From assembly GCA_003999685.1 (NCBI GenBank), contig CP021225.1, forward strand, positions 186,001 through 250,000: 64,000 nucleotides of DNA. Reading direction: 5' to 3'. The notes below the pieces were generated by a model. That model was not told the DNA's origin, did no database searches, and saw only the letters and a program-made list of their open reading frames with translations. Both the position numbers and the translations under genes were made by a program. How positions within the stretch are numbered: position 1 is the stretch's first letter; each line of letters opens with the position of its first letter. The stretch is from Taiwanofungus camphoratus. Taxonomy: Eukaryota; Basidiomycota; Agaricomycetes; Polyporales; Taiwanofungaceae. Of this stretch, positions 1 through 8,925 are shown piece after piece.

Positions 1-1632
1 TTCCGCAGTATTCCATAAATAAATCAAAGGCTTTACTTGGCTTCGTTGGGCAGCAGTGGGAGCAGCATATCGTGGCGGAGTTGGATTCCGCACTCAATAA
101 GTGGATCGACTCTGTTCCCGATCATTGTGCGTACCCCGCCTAACCATTTATAGGCAAAGTCGTCTGATATACTTACGGCAGTACGCTGGGATCCCAATCG
201 GGAGAACATGATCTTCCTCACTCAGTCTGCATCGCTGTACGCGAGCTACTATCAACTTCAGATCGCCGTTCATCGCCCGTTCATCCCTTCGCCGCGCAAG
301 CCATCACCGTTGTCCTTCCCGTCTCTTGCCATCTGCACAAATGCAGCTCGGTCGTGTACTCACGTCTTGGATGTACATTTCCAACGCACTGGAATGCCCA
401 TGTACCAGAATCAGGTAGGTCTAAGGGATTTCGTTTTGTCTCCGAGGTTATTGGTCGAACTATGCATTGCCCCTACCGACCTAGATGGCCCTGTTCACGG
501 CCGGAATTGTACTCCTGCTCAATATATGGGGTGGAAAGCGCTCCGGCCTCACGACGGATCCGTCGAAAGAAATGGCTGATGTCCACAAGTGCATGAAGAT
601 GCTAAAGGCTTTGGAAGTGAAGTACGTATATTGTACCTGCTTAATTGACGTCGTGCCCATATCTTACCACCACACTATAGGTGGCACACAGCTGGTCGCT
701 TATGGTAAGCGTTATGTCGTGGCGAAGTCTTTGTGCATCGGATTTTACTCTGGATCTAGGGATATTCTATACGAGCTGGCGTCTGTTGGAGACCTTCCAC
801 TTCCGCAGAACACTCCTCCGACTCATAAACGTGAAAGGGATGCGGATAGTCCGACATCAACCCCATCCACAGTGTCCGCAACGTCGGCTGTGGACAAGGC
901 ACTGCGGAGCATTGCTGGTTCAAGACGTGTATCCAGGGAGACGCCTGGAGCTGGCCCGTCGACTCTTACGCCACGAGCACAATCATTACCGCTGTCGATG
1001 CCTAGCCCGGACAGTACCATGTCGACGTCAACAATGGTGCCCTCCAGCTCAAACTCCTTTGCGCTGCCTATCCACAGTGATGAGCTGGGTCGGCTGCCCT
1101 TGCACCCTGGACTCAACGTGCCTAATCTGGTTGGACCGACAATGCACGACCCATGGCTGAGTTCTTCTGCCTTGACCGAAGCAATGGTGTCTCTGCCTAG
1201 CACGTCGCAAGCCGCTCGACCTGCGAATGCCGCTCTCAATGACACGAGAGCTATGTCCAACAGTCTGGACGTCCCAATGGGGTCATTTTTAGCTATGCAC
1301 CCTCCGGGTGTCTACGACTCCATCTTTACAGGGATGCCGCCTTCGTTACCGGCGGCGATGTCTCCGTATCAGCAACCAGATACTTCTGGTATGCAATCGA
1401 TACCTAACCGCATGGAGACATTGCCCCCCGGCGATGCCTCATATACTGACAATACACTCGCCATGTGGTCAACTGCGCCAAGTGGGTTTGAGTGAGTGGC
1501 CGAAGGCTCATTGGTTTGATCCGAAGCTCACTGACTTGGTTCATCAGATGGGACGACTGGGGGACATATATCAGTAACGTTAGCGGTATGAACAACTCGA
1601 TGGGTTCCTCTAGTAGACCCGCTGGTGGCTAG
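1..1632 (+). CDS. Fungal-specific transcription factor, 3' part (5' end outside window)
   Basis: This is the C-terminal part of a fungal Zn2Cys6-type transcription factor. The first readable residues (KALLGFVGQQWEQHIVAEL, then PDHLRWDPNREN and HRPFIP) match the regulatory domain found in the middle of these nuclear proteins (Fungal_trans). The Zn cluster itself lies upstream of the window. Splicing joins exons at about <1-126, 182-414, 485-621, 681-704, 760-1491 and 1548-1632, all with GT-AG introns and consistent frame. A WHTAGRLWDILYELASVGDLPLP-type segment is followed by a long Ser/Thr/Pro-rich tail. Ending at 1495 would be a splicing artefact: removing 1492-1547 adds EWDDWGTYISNV, a plausible conserved tail, before the stop at 1630-1632. 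The target genes cannot be deduced. Confidence 0.85.
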
Positions 1633-2349
1633 TTCATCAAAAGGTGCCCGCCATTTAGATACTACATTATAGCTTCCGGCTAGACCGCCGTTTAAAGTGT
1701 TTTTAACCTGTAGCGCTACGTCGTGCATCGCTGTGCCTGTTGTATATAATGGACGCGCTGCCACGTCTATGGAATTTTCCCTGCCTAGATCCTGTATCCC
1801 TTGTCCAAGTCATATAAGTGAGCTATCCCGAGGATGTTGCACGTTGCTTACAGGATGCCTATCAAGTACTGCCCACGTCCTTGCAAAATGTCACAGCTGG
1901 TTGATTAGCCACTCTATCATGAAAAACCAGTTCAAACTGGTGTATATGTATATGAGATAAGAATGTAACAATAGGGCTTGTTTCCAAAAATTAGATAAAA
2001 AAACCACAATATTCCAAGCTATCTCCCTTCCTCACCCTCTTCACCCCTCTTCCACCCTTTATGACCATTACCCAGTCAGAATACTGGGGTGGACCGGATG
2101 GCCGAGATAGCGACAAACGGCAGCACCAGAAAGTGCCGAGAGCTCGAAGGAGGGACATCGGAGAGAAAAGCGCAAATCGGGCACATGGTGAAGGATTTGC
2201 CTTTGTACTCGGCAGCAACGCGGACGGTATTGTCGTCGGATCATCTCAAAACCTCTGTGTGGCACAAATTGAACGAGTGGTCTTCCCGCAAGGCAAAAGC
2301 CAGACTCACGATTAATGTCACGATATAAGGGGGGCATGGCTTGATGGTA
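1633..2349. other. Intergenic, convergent gene ends
   Basis: This lies between the end of the transcription factor gene and the end of the small gene on the opposite strand. I see no coding region longer than short chance frames and no RNA gene. It probably holds the two 3' untranslated regions. Confidence 0.5.
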
Positions 2350-2700
2350 TCACAGCGGTTTCTTCTTCGAAGAGACACTATGGCCGAATCCATACGACGA
2401 CGCGAGGTTGCCAAATGCAGCTTCGTAATTTTTCGGACCAGCGCTGCATGGCTGCTGATGTAAGGATGCGTCATTCCTGGCGAGTTTTCTGGACTGCTTC
2501 GGTTTTGTCACGGAGGAAACGGGGACGGGAGCGCCGCCGAACATGCCCAACTTGGACTGCAGAGCACCGAAGGCAGAGGCATAATCCTTTCGTTGGCATG
2601 GTGAGGCGGTGGAGGTCAGCGGCGACGTGGAATCCGAGGACGTGGCTGTGGACACAGAGAGGAGGGAGGGCGTGGAAGGATACTGGGAGGTGCCGGTCAT
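2350..2700 (-). CDS. Small protein with duplicated YxxAFGxL motif, function unknown
   Basis: A single-exon frame of 116 residues starts at ATG 2700. The N-terminal third is Ser/Thr/Pro-rich and probably disordered. Two similar segments follow: DYASAFGALQSKLGMFG near residues 39-55 and NYEAAFGNLASSYGFG near 91-106. They share the pattern [DN]Y.[SA]AFG.L.S...FG and are separated by a basic linker; the C terminus ends in KKKPL. There is no signal peptide or membrane segment. The internal repetition and low-complexity flanks suggest a short protein-binding motif in two copies. I do not recognise the family, so no function is given. The frame could be chance, but the repeat makes a real gene more likely. 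Confidence 0.55.
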   Translation of the reverse strand: MTGTSQYPSTPSLLSVSTATSSDSTSPLTSTASPCQRKDYASAFGALQSKLGMFGGAPVPVSSVTKPKQSRKLARNDASLHQQPCSAGPKNYEAAFGNLASSYGFGHSVSSKKKPL

Positions 2701-3588
2701 GATGTTCTTCTGGCTATGCGATGCACAATGTGAGGCGGTTTGGATTGCAGCTTGGGATCGGAGACTTGCACTTGTGCTGTCCTGCAGCGGCAGAGGTATA
2801 CCAGACTTTATACGCCAGCGCTATCATCGCGTCCGCCATTGCTGCGGGCGTTGCTGGAGACGTCTGTGACTCGTGCCTCCGAAACGCTTGGCGAGCTGTA
2901 CCGACTCTGAGCCAAGTGAAACCATGAACGCTCTAGTGCTCATGTTGACCTGATCATGTGGACACGTTACGGTCGCCAAGGAGCGCCAAGTCTAGAATGC
3001 AGGTTCAAAAATCAGAGGTCCAGAGTCGGCAACCTGCGCCTCGTGGCCTCTTATTCTCGATCACGGGCACCTTCTGAGCCCAATTTGGCAAGTCCCGCTT
3101 CCACGCCGCCGGCCCACTGCGCCCACCAGCGAGCTCGTCGTTCGCAGCGGTGACGCCAACAGTGTCCATGTAGGGATATACCTTTTTGTCGCTATAGTTA
3201 CAAACATTCAATACAATTTTGTGACTTGTTGGACGTAACAAAGTATACAGAACAGACTTCAGTAACATATCAAGTGATTCTGACAAGTCATATCATCATT
3301 TGCAGCGATGAGCGCGCCATTGAGGAGGATGGTAGGTCCAGGTCCAGGTAGGACGGATCTACGCCATCTGCCGCGTGCAGGAGGATCAACATCAAAATTA
3401 TTACGTCTCGGCTTTGGCCGAGAACCTCTACCAGGCTAGCCTGATTAAGTCCTACGGTGGCTGCCCGACTTGTAACCTACTGGAAATCGTACAAATTCGA
3501 GTGTTTTAAGGAAAAAAACAAACAGAAAGGTCGAGAAAACATAGCTTGTGTTGCAGATATTATACATGCATCAAGGGACAGGTGGGAA
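2701..3588. other. Intergenic, no gene seen
   Basis: Only short overlapping frames without recognisable protein character occur here. The left part is the likely promoter of the small gene on the minus strand. The right part leads into the inverted-repeat element that starts at 3589. Confidence 0.45.
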
Positions 3589-3637
3589 CAGTGATGTGCG
3601 GGTCAGTGACTAGCAGTGATGTGCGGGTCAGTGACTT
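3589..3637 (+). repeat. 25-bp tandem duplication of the transposon left end
   Basis: CAGTGATGTGCGGGTCAGTGAC occurs at 3589 and again at 3614, a perfect head-to-tail copy of the element end with a 25-bp period. Only the last two bases of the unit differ (AG in the first copy, TT in the second). Either copy could be the true terminus. Confidence 0.8.
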
Positions 3638-3780
3638 TCCACAAGTCAGTGACCCTGACCCTGATCTGACCTTACCGACTGTGACCTTACCCACGGTCCT
3701 GGCATAGAGCGGCCCGACCGTGGCCCGTTACTGAGACAGTAAAGTCGTTGCAGCTAACATTCGCCACGAGAGAAATACAA

Positions 3781-3984
3781 TTAAGTACTAAGGATTGTAT
3801 CTGCCGTCTTATCAATACTACTGAATGCTGCTTTCTCCTTGCCATCAACATCTAATTCAATTAGTTCATACAATTCAAGCTGTTCATCTAGGATATGGTG
3901 TGCACCCCTCTCATATCTTTCCACCCAAGTGGTCCTGGTAAAGTCAAAGAGAGATTTGAGTTCAATTGAGATGCTTGATGGAAA
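3781..3984 (-). pseudogene. Coding remnant inside the transposon
   Basis: On the minus strand a frame of about 67 codons without a usable start runs from just below a stop at 3985-3987 to TAA at 3781-3783. Its translation is protein-like, including FDFTRTTWVERYERGAHHIL followed by an acidic LELYELIELD stretch. The TTWVERYE pattern recalls the region after the catalytic core in hAT transposases, but the match is from memory and weak. Its position within inverted repeats makes a decayed transposase fragment the most likely reading. Confidence 0.4.
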
Positions 3985-4369
3985 TTATGCAGCATCAAGG
4001 TCAATATCGTTCTATGTACGGCCAGTACGTGGATTCGAGAGAGAATGAACTGTAGGTACAGTAGTTTGTGATTAGGGATTGTGAATACATCAGTTAGTAA
4101 TAGTAGCGCATATGGGCAAAAACCGGAGGTTTTTTGACCCGAAACAGGAGCCCGAACCTAGCAAGGGGAGAAGATGCTAACATGAGCTGTGAGGGCAGGT
4201 GGGCCTCAGCAACTCCGGCCCCAGGTAGGTCACGGGAGTGATGCGTCGAGTCGGAGAAAACAAAAGGCTGATACGTCTGATGAAGATGCAAGTTGCTGAC
4301 AAAGGGAGAGGTGGGTGGGTGAAAAACAATGCGACACTGTCGACTTAGAGCTGTGTCGTCGAGCAGTGT

Positions 4370-4416
4370 TTAGGCAGTGTGCGACGCTGGACAAGAGAGA
4401 GCGCCACACTGCCTAA
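4370..4416. repeat. Hairpin-forming inverted repeat inside the transposon
   Basis: TTAGGCAGTGTGCGACGCT (4370-4388) is followed after 11 bases by AGCGCCACACTGCCTAA (4400-4416). The second arm is the reverse complement of the first apart from a two-base gap, so the region can form a strong stem-loop. It may be a subterminal structure of the element or a second, nested inverted repeat. Confidence 0.6.
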
Positions 4417-4711
4417 TCCGTACGTAGACTATATTCTACGTTCGCGCTCGTGCCTCGCGCTCGCTTAGAAGTCGACATCTACCATTTGCGATAAGGTGTC
4501 AGTGATCATACAAACTTGGTCCGCCATGATTGCTCTGTGACCTCTGCCTGCGTTCACTACCGATAAGGAAGGGTGCCCTCTGTCACCACTCTGGACAAGA
4601 CCCCGGCGTTACCTCGGGGTCATGACCCTACCAGGGTCAGTGGAAAGTCACTGACAGTCGTAGGGTCAGTGACCGTGACCTATGACCTTGGGCACTGACC
4701 GTACATCACTG

Positions 4712-6055
4712 TCTTGCACTGCAGAGACGACTCAGACGAGACAGATGTCGCTGCGTTGTTCGGATCACTGTAGTCCAAAAAACAGCTTGATGGTCAATGG
4801 TTGCATACGTTTCATGCCTCTGGTCATACTCAATCTTCCGGAGGGCTGAGGTTGAAAATATACAAACCCTTGCAAGCTTATCTGCCGAGGTGTTCTATTC
4901 CTTCAAGTTTTGGAAGCGACTTGTACGGGCCCGCAGTCGTGAACTGCGAATTGCGCAGTCCCTTCCAGGACGACTTGTAGATCAATATTGATCGGGGCCA
5001 CCGACATTCAAGCTGCGGATTCCTGCCAGCGAGGAGGCTTAAGTCATGGCATTGCCAATGAAGCACGTCTTAATTGTCGTTAAAGTGCAAGCGAAACTAG
5101 AGTGAATGACTGCCAACAGCCATGGCTCAGCGCTCCGCATCCGAGTCAATCAAACACGGTGGTCTCTTCATTGGTGACCGAGTCTGAGGCTGAGACTTCG
5201 TGATAAATAAGGCCGTTGCAGCATCCATGTTGCTAGGGCTGGCTACGTCTCTACTGAGGTCTGAACAACTACATATCTGAGAAAAACAGAACACAGCTCC
5301 CTTCTTAGCCCCGCATGGATCATGTCGGCTATGCGCTACAAGGCTGTTAGCGGGGGTAAGTACGATGCCAGTGCTGCGACATCAGTCTGTTCTTCGAGCA
5401 ACTCGTCCTTTGTGATGCCTGATCTGTAACAAGCTCATCGTTGGAACTCGCGGACAACAAGGAGTGCACACATGGCGCATTCGACCGAGCCTTGCGTCTT
5501 GCATCTGTCGGATGGTCACTAGCACTGGTTTGGTTTTGACATTTCACGCGAAGTGTCAGCACTCTGCGTCGTTTACCCTGAAAACAACACTATTTAAGTT
5601 GTGTCGATACACTGCTGTACCGTTGCATACTAGGTCGTATGAACGCTGTGATCGGGATTCGACAGGATTGAAATCTGGTTGTGAGAGCGGCTAAGAATGC
5701 CTAATGGAATCAACGACATTGGCAATATCTACAGTTCACCGACCATTGAATTCTGTCTGCGGATCCCGATGGAAGGGGTTTAGGACCAGCTTGGTACCGC
5801 CGTTGAAAATGGGACTCTCATGAGTGGCTTACGATCTTATCAACATTTATAATCTTATCGGGAAAAGCGTTGTTAGATAAGATTTCTATAGCGATATGTA
5901 ACTGATGTGCGCGTTCGGACGGTCAGCGCACGCAATAATCCCGCCCCGTCCCCGAAATCCCTCGAGGCCACGCAGCCGTCTGCGGGTCAGTGCCGTATGA
6001 CCACCGTACACTTTCTCATTCCCCTGTGAGTCTGCAGGAACTACACTTCCCCACC
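4712..6055. other. Intergenic, upstream of the ABC transporter gene
   Basis: No frame here shows recognisable protein character. The final 250 bases are the presumed promoter and 5' leader of the ATM1-like gene and contain a cluster of GATA cores, annotated separately. The rest looks like unique non-coding sequence or decayed DNA. Confidence 0.45.
5837..5880. promoter_or_regulatory. Cluster of three GATA-factor cores
   Basis: TTATC occurs at 5837-5841 and 5855-5859, and GATAA at 5876-5880, giving three GATA cores in 44 bp about 180-220 bp before the ATM1-like start codon. Fungal GATA factors include the iron regulators of the Urbs1/SreA type, so iron control of an Fe-S exporter gene would make sense. 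The core is short and can occur by chance. Confidence 0.35.
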
Positions 6056-8718
6056 ATGAATCTGGCGGTTCGTCCATTGTGCCGGACGAGGCGTCTGACG
6101 CTGGCTGCATCGACGACTGGCAGACGATCGTTACTGAACCGCCCTTATACGCGGCTGTCCGCTGATGCCTTCTCGAAGACGGTCAAATCGAGCTGCTCTG
6201 TGCAACTCGTCCAGAAACGTTTGAATCAGCAGTTAGCTACGCAGACCCCGAAGGCACCGCCAATACAAACGCCTAAGGCGTCAAACCCTCCGTCCCAGAA
6301 TCTAGGGGGCGAGCCCGTGCATATCAGTCAGTCTGAACAGCGCAAGAATGATTGGAACATTGTGAAACGCCTGGCGGAGAATATCTGGCCCAAAAACGAT
6401 TGGTCGACTCGAGGGCGAGTGCTCTTTGGCTTTGGACTATTGGTCGCGGGGAAGGCAAGTGTTGGGTGGGATTCACGCGACTGGCCATGCACTGATTTTG
6501 TTTCTTTAGCTGTTGAATGTCCAAGTCCCACTGATGTTCAAGCAGATCATTGATTCGCTTAACGTGGATATCACCTCCGGGTCCGCTGTGTGGGTAGTTG
6601 CAGGATCACTAATTATGGGATGTGTGTCGTGTTCTTTGTTGAGGTCTCCTTGAATCAGTTCTGATGCTGTACTTGAGTCCACAGACGGCGCAGCACGCAT
6701 AGGTGCCACACTATGCAGCGAACTCCTCAACGCGACATTCGCTAACGTCGGTCAGCGCGCGATCCGCAAGGTTGCTCGGCAGACCTTCGAGCATCTACTG
6801 AGTCTCGATCTCAAGTTCCACCTATCAAGACAAACTGGAGGGCTCACTCGGGCTATCGACCGGGGAACAAAGTACGGCGCACAAAGCATGCAATCAGGAT
6901 CTCGCTACTGACTCTACCTGCAGGGGGATCACGTTCATACTACAAGCGGTCATATTCCGCATTGTGCCCACCGCACTCGAAATCTCGCTAGTCTGCGGTA
7001 TTCTCGTAGGTACTCTATTGCTAGCGGTGTCTTCGACTGTTTTGCTTATGCTGTTCACGTCAAGTCATATAAATTCGGTTGGAATTTTGCTGCTGTTACT
7101 CTCGTGACCATGGCAGCCTATACATGGTTCACAGTGCGGACAACTTCTTGGCGGTGGGTATCGACTTTGCGGCCATCCGCCGAGCTGACAAGATTACAGA
7201 ACGAGATTTCGTCGAGAAGCGAACGTCGCAGACAACAGAGCTGCCACTGTCGCCGTGGACTCCCTGATCAACTATGAGGCTGTAAAGGTACGCAGTTTCA
7301 CTGAGTAATTGTGGTACACGAGATCTCACGCGGCATACACGCAGCATTTCAACAACGAGAAGCACGAGATTGCGCAATATGACAAGCACCTGGCGGGATA
7401 CGAAAAGGCGTCGGTCAAGATAGCAACGTCACTTGCTTACCTCAATTCGGGACAAAACATCGTTTTCTCGTCAGCACTTACAATGATGATGTTCCTGGCT
7501 GCGCAAGGCGTAATCAATGGTCAGTTCGCATTGGGGACACATGGCGTTTTAGGTACACCGCTGAACTATCGACACAGGCACAATGACGGTCGGCGATCTC
7601 GTCATGGTCAACCAACTGGTCTTCCAGTTATCTCTACCTCTGAACTTTTTAGGCACCATTTATCGAGAGATGCGACAGAGCCTCATGGACATGGAGGTCT
7701 TGTTCAACTTACAGACGCAGAACGAGCCGCCCAAGGTACGTTGCCGCATCTGCGCGCTACTTGCAGCTCATTTTCCCTTACAGGACAGGCCGGGTGCGAA
7801 ACCGCTGCAACTGCACGGCGGCTCGATTCAATTCGAGAACGTCAGTTTTGCATACCACCCCGACCGGCCCATCTTCCGCAACGTATCCTTCACGATACCT
7901 GCCGGGAAGAAGGTCGCTCTCGTCGGCCCGTCCGGCTGCGGCAAGTCGACGGTCTTCCGGCTGCTCTTCCGCTTCTACGAGCCGTCTTCGGGCCGCATTC
8001 TTGTGGACGGACAGGACATCTTCGACCTGCAGCTCACGTCGCTTCGTTCGGCGATTGGCGTCGTCCCACAAGACACGCCGCTCTTCCATTCGGACGTGCT
8101 GCAGAACGTGCGCTATGGTCGCTTGGATGCGTCCGACGAGGAGGTCTTCGAGGCGGCGAGGAAGGCGCATGTCCACGAAGCGATCATGCGCTTGCCGGAG
8201 GGGTACAAGACTAAGGTAGGAGAGCGCGGGCTGATGATTTCCGGAGGGGAGAAGCAGCGCCTGGCCGTTGCGCGGGTGTTGCTCAAGAATCCTCCCATCT
8301 TATTTTTTGACGAGGCGGTGCGTCATGTCTTTCGCGGAAAGGTCTGGAGTGGTGCTTATATCCGTCTGACCGTCATCTAGACATCTGCTTTGGATGCGCA
8401 TACGGAGGCAGAGCTGATGCGCAACATCAACGCTTTACTCGTGGACAGGAACCGTACAAGCATTTTCATAGCACATCGATTAAGGACCGTCGTTGAAGCT
8501 GGTAAGTTTGTGATTACGAAGGACTCTTGTACAGTGTTGTAACTTCTAAATAATCCGCAGACTTGATCATCGTGCTCAAGGATGGTGAAGTAGTGGAGCA
8601 AGGCACGCATGACGAGCTGATACGCGCTGGCGGATTGTACCACAGTATGTGGTTGGAACAGGCGTCTGACTCGTATCAGGACCAAGACAAGGAGGCGCAG
8701 GAGACCACAAATATTTAA
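6056..8718 (+). CDS. ATM1: Mitochondrial ABC half-transporter, ATM1-like (Fe-S export)
   Basis: Eleven exons (6056-6454, 6510-6621, 6685-6871, 6924-7005, 7065-7153, 7200-7287, 7345-7519, 7578-7735, 7784-8317, 8381-8501, 8561-8718) give 700 residues. The ATG at 6056 (context CCACCATGA) begins a basic, hydroxylated mitochondrial presequence; an in-frame codon at 5990 is a weaker choice. A six-helix membrane domain follows, including [12 protein letters not shown] and [14 protein letters not shown]. The nucleotide-binding domain has Walker [10 protein letters not shown] (about residue 478), signature SGGEKQRLA (about 582), Walker B ILFFDEATSALD (about 603) and the IAHRL switch histidine. ATM1 proteins export a glutathione-linked sulfur compound from the mitochondrial matrix for cytosolic Fe-S assembly and act as homodimers in the inner membrane. 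Intron 1 (6455-6509) is GC-AG. Confidence 0.93.
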
Positions 8719-8925
8719 CCGGGCCTATGTCCAGTACTGGCTCCCGGTCTCATTCAGTGGGCGATGTCCTTTGGATAGGGCAGTATTACTGCCCAAATAT
8801 GTGCTATTGACTGGTGTAAATTATTTGCACTCCTGCACTCTAGTACACAATCTTTACCGCCTTATTTTTTTTTCGGCGCCCTTTGTACTGCATGCTACAT
8901 TGCCGACAAATGTTTGCGGAGGATT

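Larger units (their letters stand above)
3589..4711. mobile_element. Non-autonomous DNA transposon with terminal inverted repeats (hAT-like)
   Basis: The left end reads CAGTGATGTGCGGGTCAGTG. The right end, read on the opposite strand from 4711, is CAGTGATGTACGGTCAGTG, so the two ends form an imperfect terminal inverted repeat. Both ends are packed with short GTCAGTGAC/CCTGACC motifs. A second match, GTCAGTGACTTTCCAC, lies near 3628-3643 on the left and inverted near 4636-4652 on the right. The element is about 1.12 kb and has no intact transposase. CAGTGATG-type ends with subterminal repeats fit the hAT superfamily, but the flanks (GGTGGGAA and TCTTGCAC) show no 8-bp target-site duplication. 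The class is therefore inferred and the copy is probably old. Confidence 0.7.

Noticed and set aside
823-1260. Minus-strand frame of 145 codons opposite the transcription factor
   Set aside because: Shadow of the Ser/Thr/Pro-rich tail of the transcription factor on the plus strand.
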